A stretch of 64,000 bases of DNA from positions 1 to 64,000 of the forward strand of contig CALOAX010000020.1 in NCBI GenBank assembly GCA_942491485.1, written 5' to 3'. Of the stretch, positions 45,298-53,873 are shown one piece after another (within the stretch, counting starts at the first letter, position 1; each line of letters begins with the position of its first letter). The stretch is from Desulfoluna sp942491485. GTDB lineage: Bacteria > Desulfobacterota > Desulfobacteria > Desulfobacterales > Desulfolunaceae. Below the pieces are notes generated by a model. It was not told where the DNA came from, made no database searches, and saw only the letters and a list, made by a program, of their open reading frames with translations. A program made the translations under genes and the position numbers.

Positions 45298-46470
45298 CTA
45301 AGGCTTGAGGTGAATGACGCTGGGGCGGAGCTCTTTGGGGCAGAGACGCAGGAAGTAGTTGTCGGTCATGCCGGAGATGAAATCCCGGACCACCATTTCT
45401 GACGGGGTGGTTTCAAGGTACTCGGGCGCCATTTTTCCAGCAAACCCATCGATGATCAGAGAGTCTTCCCGGCCCTTGCGCAGGTCGTCCAGGCAACGAT
45501 CAAAGACCAGGGCAAAGAGTTCGTTTAAGTTGCCCAGGTGTTTCTTGATCTCATGGCTCATGTAGATATGCTTCAGGTTGAAGGCCTTCAACTCCACCAG
45601 GGCCCTTGCCACCTCTTCTGAGTACCGGATCTCTTTTCCGGTGCTGTGGGTGATGACATCGGTGACCAGGGAGTGAACGATGGTGCCGTTGGTCTCCCCC
45701 AGCAGCCGGGTGCAGGCGGGTGGCAAGTCGTTTCGGCGGATGATGCCAAGGCGGATGGCGTCTTCGATGTCCCGGCCGATATAGCTGATGGTGTCCGCAA
45801 ATTTCACCACACACCCTTCAAGGGTGAGGGGTCTCGGGGTGAACCGCTCTCCGTTTCCCCTGCGCCTGAGCTCTTCATCGAAAAGGGAGAAATCTTTGGT
45901 GTGATTCGGGGAGAGGGGAACGTCGTGGCTCTCTCCGTTGTGGCAGAAGATGCCGTCCAGGGTCTGCAGGGTGAGGTTCCATCCCTTTCCCTCTCTTTCA
46001 AGGGTGTCCAGAAAGCGGACGCTTTGGAGGTTGTGATGGAACGGGCCGAGGCCGGCATCCTTTGACAGGGCGGATAGAATTCGTTCGCCTTCATGGCCGA
46101 AGGGGGGGTGGCCGATATCGTGGCCCAGGGAGATGGCTTCAATGAGGTCTTCGTTGAGTCCCAGGGCACGCCCCACGGTTCGCGCAATGCGGGAGACCAG
46201 CTGCACATGGAGTACCCGGTGGGTGAGGTGGTCGTTCTGGATGAGGGAGAAGACCTGGGTTTTGTCGATATAGCGGGTGTAGGCCTGGGAGTTGATGATC
46301 CGGTCTACATCCAACGCGTAGGAGGGGCGGTAGCCTGTGGCTTCTGCCCGGTCGCTTTGCCTGCGAAGGGCGTCACAGGATCTGGCCGAAAAGGAGGAGA
46401 GGTTCTCTTCCAGTCGCTCAAGGCGGTGCCTGATGGGAGTGCCGGAATGGTCCATAGGGCAGGGTGGCAT
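45298..46470 (-). CDS. dgt: dGTP triphosphohydrolase-like protein (dNTPase, HD superfamily)
   Basis: 390 residues. The HD metal site is visible as THRVLHVQLVSRIARTVG (His), then the His-Asp of ISLGHDIGHPPFGHEGERIL, and the later Asp in VVKFADTISYIGRDIEDAI. The N-terminal DRIINSQAYTRYIDKTQVF matches the family's substrate-pocket region. These enzymes convert dNTPs to deoxynucleoside and triphosphate and influence dNTP pools or phage growth. Whether this one prefers dGTP cannot be told. Upstream 46475-46683 contains only a decayed repeat fragment (ACCTTGAAAGCAG at ~46549) and a hairpin. Confidence 0.88.
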   Translation of the reverse strand: MPPCPMDHSGTPIRHRLERLEENLSSFSARSCDALRRQSDRAEATGYRPSYALDVDRIINSQAYTRYIDKTQVFSLIQNDHLTHRVLHVQLVSRIARTVGRALGLNEDLIEAISLGHDIGHPPFGHEGERILSALSKDAGLGPFHHNLQSVRFLDTLEREGKGWNLTLQTLDGIFCHNGESHDVPLSPNHTKDFSLFDEELRRRGNGERFTPRPLTLEGCVVKFADTISYIGRDIEDAIRLGIIRRNDLPPACTRLLGETNGTIVHSLVTDVITHSTGKEIRYSEEVARALVELKAFNLKHIYMSHEIKKHLGNLNELFALVFDRCLDDLRKGREDSLIIDGFAGKMAPEYLETTPSEMVVRDFISGMTDNYFLRLCPKELRPSVIHLKP

Positions 46471-46639
46471 CCTTGTGTTTGATGTCGGCCGGTGAAGGAG
46501 TGTGACGCAATACTGGGCAAGGGTGGCAAAGCTGTAACAGGCGAAAATACCTTGAAAGCAGATTCCTGCATGAGGTCAGTGCATTTTAGGTTGTCGTCAC
46601 AAATGGAGCCTCTGTTCTGTTGCGGTTGCCCTTTGCAGG

Positions 46640-46674
46640 ATACCGACCCGAAATCAAATGATTCGGGTCGGTAT
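46640..46674 (-). terminator. Strong hairpin after mrp without a T-run
   Basis: ATACCGACCCGAA pairs with TTCGGGTCGGTAT (13 bp) ten bases after the mrp stop. No poly-T follows, so it is a possible 3'-end stabiliser or a terminator of weaker type. Confidence 0.5.
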
Positions 46675-46683
46675 GTATAACCT

Positions 46684-47532
46684 TTACAGCTGCTTGACGA
46701 TTTTTGCAATAACGGCGTCAAGGGCCACGGAGAATTCGTTGGACTTGTTCTTCGTGAAAATGGGGGTTCCTGCATCCGAGGCTTCCACCACTTCGGGGTC
46801 GTAGGGGAGGGTGCCGAGGAAGGGGATGCCCATCTTGGTGGCAGTGGTTTCACCGCCGCCGCTCTTGAAGAGGGCGATCTTGGTGTCGCAGCCGGGGCAT
46901 GTGAAGGGACCCATGTTCTCCACCAGGCCCACCACGTCGAGCTTGACTGTCTGGCAGAAGCTGATGGATTTTCTCACGTCGGCAAGGGCCACTTCCTGGG
47001 GAGTGGTGACCACGATGGCTTTGGACTCAGGGATGGTCTGGACCACGGTGAGGGGCTCATCGCCGGTGCCGGGAGGGGCATCGATAATAAGGAAATCAAG
47101 ATTTCCCCACTCTACCTGGCTGACGAACTGCTGAATCATGCCAGCCTTTGCAGGGCCTCGCCAGATGACGGCCTGGTCGGCTTCACGCATGAGGCACTGC
47201 ATGGTGATGACCTTCAGGTTCTCCCCTTTCTGGGCGGGGATGAGCTTTCTCTCTTCGTTGATATCGAGGAGCTCGCTGAGACCCATGATCTGAGCGATAC
47301 TGGGACCGTGGAGGTCCACGTCCATGAGACCCACTTTGAACCCTTTGTCGGCAAGGGCCACGGCGAGATTGGCGGAGATGGAGCTTTTGCCCACACCGCC
47401 TTTACCGCTCATAACAAAGAGTTTGTTTTTGATCTTGGAAAGGGTGCCCTTGATCATCGCTTCCTGTTGCTGAGCGGCGTCGGATTTGCCGCCTTTGGCT
47501 TTTTTAGCCTCATCCACACTGTCGTGAATCAT
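46684..47532 (-). CDS. mrp: Mrp/NBP35-family iron-sulfur cluster carrier ATPase
   Basis: I use ATG 47532 (MIHDSVDEAKKAKG); GGAG lies 11 nt upstream. P-loop of the deviant Walker A type KLFVMSGKGGVGKSS, then GLMDVDLHGPSIAQIMG, IIDAPPGTGDEPLTVVQ and the C-x-x-C cluster site FTCPGCDTKIALFKSGGGE. The two cysteines bind a bridging [4Fe-4S] cluster in a dimer. These carriers help to load clusters into apo-enzymes, which is relevant to an anaerobe rich in Fe-S proteins. The 384-bp gap 47542-47925 before the divergent TA-like pair shows no gene. Confidence 0.9.
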   Translation of the reverse strand: MIHDSVDEAKKAKGGKSDAAQQQEAMIKGTLSKIKNKLFVMSGKGGVGKSSISANLAVALADKGFKVGLMDVDLHGPSIAQIMGLSELLDINEERKLIPAQKGENLKVITMQCLMREADQAVIWRGPAKAGMIQQFVSQVEWGNLDFLIIDAPPGTGDEPLTVVQTIPESKAIVVTTPQEVALADVRKSISFCQTVKLDVVGLVENMGPFTCPGCDTKIALFKSGGGETTATKMGIPFLGTLPYDPEVVEASDAGTPIFTKNKSNEFSVALDAVIAKIVKQL

Positions 47533-47925
47533 GGTGCTCAACGCTCCTTACTGGTTTCAGTTTGCGGTCTTGTCATTACTGCTGTTCGAGGCCGCTGGGT
47601 CATGAGGTGACCGGACAGGTTGCCCGGGTTTTCACACCCTCCACGAGCGACACATGATGATCACACGCCGTTTCGTGGGGACTGTAAAAACAGTTGCCGC
47701 CCCTGCCGTCCATCAGGGGAAGACACAATATAATGCAAATCAGGATTTCTTCAAGGCATAATGGGGCAGATATTTGTACCATTAAAAATCTGTTGGGCCA
47801 AACGTCAATGGTTCGTGTCCGAATATTCGCTTCACAGTTTCTTTCCTGTTGCTTGAAATTGTGGGCGATCCCCTGTAAATCAAAGACATCAAAGCCGTTA
47901 ACCCGTGTATCAGACAAGGGGAGCC

Positions 47926-48303
47926 ATGAAACGACCAACGAGACGAGAAATTGATCATCGGTTGCGTGATGCCGAGGGGGCTGTGGCAAGCGATGCCCTT
48001 CAGGTGCTCAATCCGGAGTCGGTGGCTGCCGATGCCATTGAACTGGGTTACCTGATTCATCGCGACCTTACCCGTGTGCTTGCCGAGTTGATTCAGGCAG
48101 CCACCGCCGATGATTATGCCGGGGGGAGGCCTCCTGAAAAATCGTATGAAAATAAGATTCTGGCCAATGAATTGTTTGCGTTTCGGGTTTACTCAAAGCG
48201 GTTTGATTGTCGGATATACCTGAAGTTTACCCTGTTTGACGAGACCTTCTGGCTGGTCTCCCTGCACCGGAATCGACACAAAGGAGGCCGGAACCATGGA
48301 TAA
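47926..48303 (+). CDS. Putative toxin partner of an MqsA-type antitoxin (unrecognised family)
   Basis: ATG 47926 with AAGGGGA upstream; 125 residues. The N-terminal half is charged and helical (RPTRREIDHRLRDAEGAV). The C-terminal half ends in a compact strand-rich block, LFAFRVYSKRFDCRIYLKF then TLFDETFWLVSLHRNR, which resembles the core of RelE/MqsR-like RNase toxins. I cannot assign a family. It overlaps the next gene, an MqsA-like zinc-finger/HTH protein, by 8 nt, the tight coupling typical of toxin-antitoxin pairs. Role is inferred from context. Confidence 0.6.
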   Translation: MKRPTRREIDHRLRDAEGAVASDALQVLNPESVAADAIELGYLIHRDLTRVLAELIQAATADDYAGGRPPEKSYENKILANELFAFRVYSKRFDCRIYLKFTLFDETFWLVSLHRNRHKGGRNHG

Positions 48304-48670
48304 AAGACTCTGTCCCTGCGGAAAAGGGAACATGGAGCTGAAGCACCGTGCGAAAGGTGTCTCCTTTCGAGGGGTGGAGATGGACGTGGCCTGCAGGGCC
48401 TATGTCTGTCCCGACTGCGGCTTGGAGTCGGGGTGTGTGGCGGATGTCTATGAAGCTCAGAGATCCATAGCCGAGGCCTACCGCAAAAAGATCGGTCTCT
48501 TCACCGGAGCGGAGATTCGTACCCTTCGCGAGAAACGCCACCTTTCAATTGAGAGGCTGGCAAAACAGCTTGAGGTGGCACCTGAAGTTCTTCAGGGGTG
48601 GGAAGAGGGGACGGTTCAGTCTCCGGAGATGGATGTGAGGCTGCGGAAGGCTTTTGGGCGTGAATCGTGA
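48296..48670 (+). CDS. MqsA/YgiT-type zinc-finger and HTH antitoxin-like regulator
   Basis: ATG 48296 with AAGGAGG; 124 residues. The N-terminal zinc-binding half has cysteines in RLCPCGKGNMELKHR and VCPDCGLESGC. The C-terminal half is an XRE-like helix-turn-helix (IRTLREKRHLSIERLAKQLE, VLQGWEEGTVQSPEM). This is the two-domain layout of MqsA: zinc finger binding the toxin, HTH binding the operator. The toxin-first gene order with overlap is the same as in mqsRA. It probably represses its own promoter in 47860-47925. Confidence 0.75.
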   Translation: MDKRLCPCGKGNMELKHRAKGVSFRGVEMDVACRAYVCPDCGLESGCVADVYEAQRSIAEAYRKKIGLFTGAEIRTLREKRHLSIERLAKQLEVAPEVLQGWEEGTVQSPEMDVRLRKAFGRES

Positions 48671-48796
48671 ATGGTACGTAGTGCATAGAGGTGGGGTCGA
48701 TTTGATTTGATAATTTATAGATAGCAGGGGAGCTTTGGGAGAAAGGGTTGTGGGGCCTTTGCCCAACTCCCAGCTTTGGCATCGGGCAAAACTCGA

Positions 48797-48882
48797 GGCG
48801 AATGTAACTTGCCCCGAGGAACGAGGGGAAAGGAACGTTCGCAACCTGGGGTCCAAGGGATTATCCCCTGGGCGCCGGAGGC
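48797..48882 (-). repeat. Intergenic palindromic element, reverse orientation
   Basis: Read on the minus strand: GCCTCCGGCGCCCAGGGGAT, TCCC, GACCCCAGGTTGCGAACG and loop TCGTTCCTC closed by CCCC/GGGG, then TTCGC. It ends 29 bp before the cca start and occupies most of the gap 48671-48910. Confidence 0.75.
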
Positions 48883-48910
48883 AATGTTTATATATGGGTA
48901 TTTATTCAGG

Positions 48911-50269
48911 ATGGATGGAATGAGAATTGAACCGGAGGCCTTCTCGGCACATGCGACGGCTCTGAATGTGTTGGCGCGCCTGCGCGGGGAAGGGTTTGAA
49001 GCGGTTGTGGCAGGGGGCGCTGTGCGTGACTGCCTGTTGGGGCGTCCGGTGCGTGAGCTGGATATCGCCACGGATGCCGCTGCCCATGAGGTCGTGGCCC
49101 TTTTTAACGACCGCCGTGTGGAAGAGGTGGGCAGGAGCTTTCCCCTGGTCCTTGTGGACGGGGTGGAGGTGGCCACTTTTCGGGGGGATTCCCTGGAAGA
49201 GGACCTGCGTCGCCGGGATCTGACCTTTAACGCCATGGCGTGGTGCCCCGATACCCTTACGGTCATAGACCCCTGGGGGGGCGTCGAAGATCTGGCCGCC
49301 CGTGTCGTGCGATTTACCGGTGATCCCGTGGCACGCATCAATGAGGACCCCTTGCGGCTCCTGCGAGCGGCGCGTTTTGTGGCAGAGCTCTCAGGGGCCA
49401 TGGGTGAGATGAGCCTTGCGGCCATGGCTGAGAAGGCCGCTGCCGTGAAAGAGGTTGCCCCGGAACGAATCCATCATGAGATTTTAAAAGCCATGGCCGG
49501 GGAGACGCCCTCTCTGTTTTTTGAGACCCTTCGAAAAGGCGGCCTTCTCGTCCACCTTTTTCCTGAGATGCTGAAAAGCGTGGGGCACGATGGTGGGTTT
49601 CATCACGATGAAACGGTGTGGGAACACATGATGATGGCAACGGATGCCATCTCTCCCAAATTTCCTCTGCTGCGGCTCGCCATGGCCCTTCATGATGTGG
49701 CCAAGCCGCAATGCGTGGATATGGGTAAGAACGGCATCCGGTTCCTCGACCATGAAAAAAAAGGGGAGCCCCTGGTGGACGAGTACCTGGGGCGATTGGG
49801 CTTCAGCAATCACCAACGGGCCTTTGTCTCGAAAATCGTGCGTCACCACATGAGGCGTATCGACGCCGACACCACCCCCAAGGCGGTGCGGCGCATTCTG
49901 AGGGACTTAAATGACAGCGATCTTCCCTGGCGGGACTGGATGCGCGGGGTCATCGCAGACGGGAAAGCCAATCGGAAGAAAAAAGGCGGCTACTCCTTTG
50001 CTGAAATCCGTCTTATGGTCCGTGCCGTCTACACTGAGACCTCTCCCAAACAAAAAGGGGCCTTCTCTCTCGCGCATCTCGCCGTGAGCGGCAATGACCT
50101 CATCACCCAGGTTGGCATCCCCCAGGGGCCCCAGGTGGGCATTGTTCTGAAAGCCCTCCTCGAGAAAGTGATCGAGGCCCCTGAGTTGAATGAAAGGGAA
50201 ACGCTGCTGAAAGAGGCCGCAACGCTGTTTGAAAGGGATAAAAACGTGCCTCCGGCGGCCAGGGGGTAA
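48911..50269 (+). CDS. cca: CCA tRNA nucleotidyltransferase / poly(A) polymerase family with HD domain
   Basis: ATG 48911 (MDGMRIEPEAF; a second ATG at 48920). Head domain: GFEAVVAGGAVRDCLLGRPV, catalytic acidic pair ELDIATDA, RRRDLTFNAMAW and the body's EDPLRLLRAARFVAEL, the class II nucleotidyltransferase pattern. The C-terminal half has an HD-type phosphohydrolase motif (LAMALHDVAKPQCVD) and HHMRRIDAD. It adds or repairs the 3' CCA of tRNA, or adds A; the exact activity is not decidable. The last residues (PPAARG) and the stop codon are encoded by the left end of an intergenic palindromic element. Confidence 0.9.
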   Translation: MDGMRIEPEAFSAHATALNVLARLRGEGFEAVVAGGAVRDCLLGRPVRELDIATDAAAHEVVALFNDRRVEEVGRSFPLVLVDGVEVATFRGDSLEEDLRRRDLTFNAMAWCPDTLTVIDPWGGVEDLAARVVRFTGDPVARINEDPLRLLRAARFVAELSGAMGEMSLAAMAEKAAAVKEVAPERIHHEILKAMAGETPSLFFETLRKGGLLVHLFPEMLKSVGHDGGFHHDETVWEHMMMATDAISPKFPLLRLAMALHDVAKPQCVDMGKNGIRFLDHEKKGEPLVDEYLGRLGFSNHQRAFVSKIVRHHMRRIDADTTPKAVRRILRDLNDSDLPWRDWMRGVIADGKANRKKKGGYSFAEIRLMVRAVYTETSPKQKGAFSLAHLAVSGNDLITQVGIPQGPQVGIVLKALLEKVIEAPELNERETLLKEAATLFERDKNVPPAARG

Positions 50270-50345
50270 CCCCCTGGACCCCAGATTTGTGAATGAGACC
50301 GGCCTTCGTTCCTCAGGACGGTCTCATTCGCTGACGGGGTGTGCT
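50248..50345 (+). repeat. Palindromic element overlapping the 3' end of cca
   Basis: GCCTCCGGCGGC (50248-50259), CCAGGGGGT/ACCCCCTGG whose centre supplies the TAA stop, then perfect 11-bp arms GAATGAGACCG (50291-50301) and CGGTCTCATTC (50319-50329) around a diverged tip (CTTCGTTCCTCAG), then GCTGACGGGG. Downstream 50346-50564 has only a tandem 15-bp repeat AGAACCACAACACGG (50386-50416) and a small hairpin AAGGAGCG/CGCTCCTT. Confidence 0.8.
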
Positions 50346-50564
50346 TGTTGTTTATGACGTACGCACACGATGATGTCACCATAGAACCACAACACGGAAG
50401 AACCACAACACGGAGGCAGGCGTAAGGAGCGGATGTCGCTCCTTCTAACGTAACGTAAATCACCGGCCTGCATTCCCGAAAGACGTCCTCTCAACAGGAC
50501 TTCGTTAGAAGTGAACGTTGGTGGCTTGTTGAACGATATTTGGTGAGCACGGCGCACCCTGCCA

Positions 50565-51011
50565 CTAAATCCACCTCGGAACCCTCAGGCAGTAGCCCCG
50601 GTAACTCTCTCCGAACATCTCCAGAAGCATCTCCTCTTCTCCACGAATGACAAACCGGTAGAGCGCCTTTTTTAAAAGCCAGACAAAGGGCAGGGTAGCA
50701 GGGTTTCCAAGGGCCGCGCACCAGCCGGTCATGACCATGAGGGCCACAACGTACATGGGATTTCGGCTCTGGGCGTAGGGGCCTCGGATAACGAAGGCTG
50801 AAGGCCGTCTGAAGGGGTGGGTGGGGGTGCGAGCTGATACGAAGGTGTGGTGGGCGTGCCAGAACAGCCAGAGGGCCGGTACCCACAGGATGGGCCCGGC
50901 AAGATAAAAGGGTGACCCGGGGAGCCTGAGTCCGGGAAGCAGATGGTCTGTGAAAAAGGCCAGAATGGCCATGAAGGTGAGCCAGACAGGGGGCCAGATA
51001 CGGAGTTTCAT
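50565..51011 (-). CDS. Isoprenylcysteine carboxyl methyltransferase-like membrane protein
   Basis: I choose ATG 51011 (MKLRIWPPVW), giving 148 residues. Several hydrophobic helices come first. The family signature follows: FVIRGPYAQSRNPMYVVAL (the GPY-x-x-xRNP-Y motif), and the C-terminal cofactor-binding block EEEMLLEMFGESYRGYCLRV then RW. Bacterial ICMT/PEMT-like proteins methylate lipids or small molecules with S-adenosylmethionine; substrate unknown. It is an isolated gene between two repeat elements. Confidence 0.85.
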   Translation of the reverse strand: MKLRIWPPVWLTFMAILAFFTDHLLPGLRLPGSPFYLAGPILWVPALWLFWHAHHTFVSARTPTHPFRRPSAFVIRGPYAQSRNPMYVVALMVMTGWCAALGNPATLPFVWLLKKALYRFVIRGEEEMLLEMFGESYRGYCLRVPRWI

Positions 51012-51071
51012 GGAACGGTTCCTTAGTGAATAGTAAGTGGTGAATGGTGAGTAGTGTCCCTCAGCTTCGGC

Positions 51072-51170
51072 CACGGGGGAATCCCGTCAGCGAATGTGAT
51101 CGACCCGAGGAACGAGGGGCGGGAGCATTCGCAACCCGCTTTCGAGGTGGCTCACCTCGCCGCCGGAGGC
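51072..51170 (-). repeat. Intergenic palindromic element, reverse orientation
   Basis: Minus strand: GCCTCCGGCGGCGAGGTGAG, CACCTC, GCGAATG...CATTCGC around CCC/GGG and loop TCGTTCCTC, then GCTGACGGGATTCCCCCGTG. It fills the gap between the methyltransferase and the P-loop ATPase. Confidence 0.8.
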
Positions 51171-51224
51171 AACGCTTTTTTGCTTTTCCTCTGAGCCCAC
51201 TGTGTTTCTGTGGTTAGCCAAATA

Positions 51225-52925
51225 TCATGTTTTCAAAGTTCTGGCACGGTTGATAATCGCGGCCAGTTCGAGTTTGCGGAAGCCTGCAAGGTCGCCTCTC
51301 AGGATGTCGGAGAGAGATTCCAGGCCATTCTTTGCAATTGTGTCCATCACGTCGTTCAGTATGTCATCCAGGGTGCGGGAGCCATCCATGAGGGGGGCGG
51401 CCATGTGCACGGCTTCGGCGAGGGCTCGGGTTTGTGACGGCTCCACGAGTTGTTCCACATCGTCAAAGGTGATGCGGGTTTTGCCCAGGACCATCTCGTA
51501 GAGGCCGTAGGTGCTGATCTTTACTCGGCCCCGCTTTTCTTCCATGGGGATGCTGTTGGGAAGCGGGGTTCGGTGGGTGACGGATTTTAGCGGGCCTGCA
51601 ATTTCAACAGATCGTCCGTTTGCGTATTCTGTGGCGATGGTGTGGGCTTTTTCGGTGACGTCTTTCGGGATGTAGTCGGCCATCTGGATCACGTGGTCGG
51701 CGGTGGCGAAGTAGTCACCGGAACCGCCCATGACAAGGATGGTGGAGACGCCGTGGGCGGTGTGGAGTTCCTTGACCCGGTCTATGAAAGGAGTGATGGG
51801 TTCGTTTTCCGATGTCACCAGTTTTTGCATTTTTTCATCGCGGATCATGAAGTTGGTGGCCGAGGTGTCCTCATCCAGAAGCAACAGCCGGGCTCCGGCT
51901 TCAATCCCTTCGCAGATTCCTGCGGCCTGGGAGGTGCTGCCGCTGGCGTTCTCTGTGTTGAACGCCCTGGTGGGCCGTCCGAAGGGGAGGTTGTTGATGA
52001 AGGGGGAGATGTCGGTGCCGCTGATGCTCCGCCCGTCGGCCGCTCGTATTTTGAGGGCATCGGATCGTGTGATGACCCGTTCCCGGCCGTCACCGGGAAT
52101 ATGGTTGTAGACGCCCAGCTCCAACGCATTGAGGAGAGTGGATTTCCCGTGGAAGCCGCCGCCGACGATGAGGGTGACCCCCTCGGGAATGCCCATGCCG
52201 GAAATTTTGCCGTTGTTGGGCAGGTCGATGTCGATCCTGAGGGACTCAGGCGATGTGAAGGGGACGGCTCCCTTGTTAAGTGGGCGCGGGTCGATGCCGC
52301 TGGCCCGTGGCAACTGAGCGCCTTCAGCCACAAAGGCCACTCGTTTCAGTGCGGCAAGTTGGCCCCTGAGGGCATCCGCATCTTCGCAGGACTCCACATG
52401 GGCGGTGAGGACCGCTCTCTGGCTTTCCTTGAAAAAGAGGGCGTCGCTTGCGATGGCGGGCAGCTCGGTGAGGAGCATCTCCGTTGCATCCCGTCCGGCG
52501 ATGCGCCGTCCAAAGGCGGGAAGCCCGAGGAAGAACCGCGCTTCGACATAGGTATCCGTCACCTTCATGGAGGTGCGGGGCAATATCTCCTGGGCAGGGG
52601 CGTCGATGAGGATGAGGCCCCCTTTGCCGGTGCCTCTCACGCCTTTGGTGAGGTGGCGGGCGGTTCGTGAAAAACGCCGTGTCAGGTAGTCACACAGGGC
52701 CACGGTTCGGCTCGGGCTGCGGGTGAAAGAGGATTCAAAACCGGAAGCGGGGCGCTCCACCCGTACCCTGAGCCGTGAGGGTTGAGCAAAGGGGTCTCCC
52801 TGCACATGGTCGATAAAGAGGGTGAAGCTGTCAAAGGCGTAGGTCCCTTGAAGCTCCTTGTAGGCTTTGTACCCCCTGCCGTCGATACGGCGGAGGGTTT
52901 CTTTGAGTGTCTGTGCGTGTTTCAT
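51225..52925 (-). CDS. ABC_ATPase-family P-loop ATPase (COG3044 type)
   Basis: I choose ATG 52925 (MKHAQTLKETLRRIDGRGYK), because the frame upstream runs through an intergenic repeat. About 566 residues. The N-terminal region (YKELQGTYAFDSFTLFIDHV, GDPFAQPSRLRVRV) is specific to this family. The ATPase core has Walker A IVGGGFHGKSTLLNALELGV, the signature-like region ASGSTSQAAGICEGIE and Walker B RLLLLDEDTSATNFMIRD. ABC-like motifs without membrane domains indicate a soluble enzyme. Function of the family is not established; RNA-related roles have been suggested for relatives. Single gene, promoter not obvious because the repeat lies directly upstream. Confidence 0.88.
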   Translation of the reverse strand: MKHAQTLKETLRRIDGRGYKAYKELQGTYAFDSFTLFIDHVQGDPFAQPSRLRVRVERPASGFESSFTRSPSRTVALCDYLTRRFSRTARHLTKGVRGTGKGGLILIDAPAQEILPRTSMKVTDTYVEARFFLGLPAFGRRIAGRDATEMLLTELPAIASDALFFKESQRAVLTAHVESCEDADALRGQLAALKRVAFVAEGAQLPRASGIDPRPLNKGAVPFTSPESLRIDIDLPNNGKISGMGIPEGVTLIVGGGFHGKSTLLNALELGVYNHIPGDGRERVITRSDALKIRAADGRSISGTDISPFINNLPFGRPTRAFNTENASGSTSQAAGICEGIEAGARLLLLDEDTSATNFMIRDEKMQKLVTSENEPITPFIDRVKELHTAHGVSTILVMGGSGDYFATADHVIQMADYIPKDVTEKAHTIATEYANGRSVEIAGPLKSVTHRTPLPNSIPMEEKRGRVKISTYGLYEMVLGKTRITFDDVEQLVEPSQTRALAEAVHMAAPLMDGSRTLDDILNDVMDTIAKNGLESLSDILRGDLAGFRKLELAAIINRARTLKT

Positions 52926-52948
52926 GGCTGAGAAGGGTCCTGTTGTTT

Positions 52949-53441
52949 GCCGGCGGCCAAGGTGAGGGCACCTTGAAACCCTATGGCGAATGCATGGAGG
53001 TCGCCGTGATGCAATCTTTTTCGAGGCATTCGCGTGGAGGGTAAGGCCGTGCCACCTTTCTTGAGATGAGACCTGTTTCATTGTTGCGTAACGACAGGTC
53101 CCCAATGTCGTCTTCCCCGGCTCTCCGGGTGGCCTTACGTGTCAGATAGGCCTTTATGGTGCGTTTTATGGTCGTGTCGGCGGATTGAGTGACTGGGGCT
53201 CCATGGTTGCAAAATGACACCGGCTGCGCTTCTTTTGACGGTTTACTTTCACCGGAATAACTCCGGCGGTGAAGCCACGTTAGGCAAAATACCTCGAAAG
53301 CGGAATTGAGGACGTGTTTTGCCCCTCGCTCCTCAGGTGAAATCACATCCGTCTTTGGGCTGAGGCATAAGTGAGACCAATGCCAATGACCAGTTTTTCA
53401 AACTTTACAAAGGTTTGGCTCCCGGCAGGGCCGCCGGGGGC
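52949..53441 (+). repeat. Largest composite palindromic element (long module + loop module + right module)
   Basis: Begins GCCGGCGGCC, has AAGGTGAGGGCACCTT, arms GCGAATGC (52986-52993) and GCATTCGC (53026-53033). A tail at 53080-53240 is shared with 11433-11700. A second unit 53250-53350 has a loop TCGCTCCTC. The right module at 53397-53441 has CAAACTTTACAAAGGTTTG and GGGCCGCCGGGGGC. The minus-strand frame through it (53346-52981) is a by-product. Confidence 0.75.
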
Positions 53442-53656
53442 ATTTTTCAATAGCGGAATGGTTGTGTTTTTAAAGGGTATCCCATGAGCCGATGTTATGA
53501 CAAGGACTCTGTCGGTTGTGGCGGGTTCTGAATACTTGAACCAACTTTAATTAAAGGCCTTTTGTAAAAGATGATACCGGGTGACGTTCAAGTGTGGTGC
53601 GCTTTGTTTTTGAAGCTGTTTGTATGGATAGCAAAGTGAACAGTGTTAATAACTCG

Positions 53657-53703
53657 TTGACACAGCAAAGTGGAAACGGTACATGTTTTACCACTTGGTC
53701 ATT
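53657..53703 (+). promoter_or_regulatory. Putative promoter/operator upstream of the MMPL operon
   Basis: TTGACA (53657-53662), then TTTTACCACTTGGTCATT at 53686-53703, with arms ACCA/TGGT. The same words occur upstream of 15022, and a half-site in reverse (GTGTGGTAAAAAA) lies at 57266-57278 before the TetR gene. Nothing else is recognisable in the gap 53442-53873. Confidence 0.4.
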
Positions 53704-53873
53704 TTAAGCAGTGTTTCATTTTTAAAGTCCTCTTTTTGTTCCTGTTTCCAGCCGGTCTGGACCGATGACGTGTTTGCCGGATGTTTCCTGAACCAAGGCC
53801 ACCATCATTTTTATAAGCTCTTGCCTCACATTGGTGAAGAGTTTTTTCGATGTGCCTACAGCAGCGAGGCCCT

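Noticed and set aside
52981..53346. 121-codon minus-strand ORF in the large repeat region
   Set aside because: Runs through a repeat element; the matching copy at 11433 has a stop in the same frame, so coding is not supported.
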